From assembly GCA_937967875.1 (NCBI GenBank), contig CALBTQ010000464.1:1-5671 (forward strand): a stretch of DNA of 5,671 nt, given 5' to 3'. A program made the translations under genes and the position numbers. How positions within the stretch are numbered: the first letter of the stretch is position 1; each line of letters starts with the position of its first letter. The notes under the pieces are model-generated. The model saw only the letters and a program-made list of their open reading frames with translations. It was not told the origin of the DNA and ran no database searches. Source of the DNA: an uncultured Pseudomonadota bacterium. Its GTDB lineage: Bacteria > Lernaellota > Lernaellaia > Lernaellales > Lernaellaceae. Below are positions 5,619 to 5,671 of this stretch, one piece after another.

Positions 5619-5671
5619 AGATCGGAAGAGCGTCGTGTAGGGAAAGAGGGTAGATCGCGGTGGTCGCCGTA
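5619..5671 (-). other. Illumina TruSeq universal adapter, reverse complement (not genomic)
   Basis: 53 bases match the reverse complement of the TruSeq universal adapter, opening with AGATCGGAAGAGCGTCGTG, with two T-to-G mismatches (5649 and 5657) that look like sequencing error. The genomic insert ends at 5618, exactly after codon 453 of the preceding gene. The adapter has no stop in that frame, and in another frame yields the familiar contaminant peptide IGRASCRER. Confidence 0.99.

Noticed and set aside
5462..5653. Small reading frames ending in IGRASCRERG or DRKSVV
   Set aside because: Their C termini are translations of the adapter, a known contamination signature, and they lie out of frame within the TSP3 region.
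1..5671. Apparent terminal inverted repeats at the two ends of the window, as in a linear element or transposon
   Set aside because: Both ends are Illumina adapter sequence, not biological repeats.

Overview
The window is an assembled contig, not clean genomic DNA. Bases 1-45 and 5619-5671 are Illumina TruSeq universal (read-1 side) adapter in inverted orientation, so the biological insert is 46-5618. The insert is GC-rich coding sequence with more AT-rich intergenic gaps. It uses Shine-Dalgarno-led bacterial starts and encodes proteins with Sec signals and a C-terminal region that begins like an OmpA/Pal peptidoglycan-binding domain. This points to a Gram-negative (diderm) bacterium. Gene style, such as TolB-like/TSP3/OmpA architectures and GAF-containing cytoplasmic kinases, recalls Myxococcota/Deltaproteobacteria-like or uncultured candidate-phylum genomes. 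That placement is inference only; the window holds no rRNA or other marker gene.

Layout: (i) 46-165 is a short leader with a perfect 15-bp dyad. (ii) 166-2216 (+) is a two-gene two-component operon: a soluble hybrid-like histidine kinase (degenerate receiver, GAF, HisKA, HATPase_c) joined by an ATGA overlap to a stand-alone receiver-domain response regulator. (iii) 2185-3185 (-) is a convergent two-gene operon: a DUF92 integral membrane protein followed, again by an ATGA overlap, by a short hypothetical protein whose 3' end overlaps the response regulator 3' end. (iv) 3297-3333 is an intrinsic terminator for the next minus-strand gene. (v) 3354-4022 (-) is a secreted, cysteine-rich protein with three internal CP...C repeats. 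(vi) 4023-4259 is a divergent regulatory region with a good sigma70-type promoter for the plus strand and a 14-bp dyad near the minus-strand start. (vii) 4260-5618 (+) is a large envelope protein with a signal sequence, TolB-like propeller, three calcium-binding thrombospondin type 3 repeats and the beginning of an OmpA-like domain, cut off by the adapter.

The kinase and regulator very probably form a phosphorelay pair; having no DNA-binding domain, the regulator must act by protein contact or pass phosphate on. The divergent secreted and propeller genes share a control region and may both be cell-envelope proteins. I see no mobile element, CRISPR array, tRNA or rRNA. No clearly new system is evident; the most notable items are the propeller-TSP3-OmpA fusion and the three-repeat secreted protein beside it.
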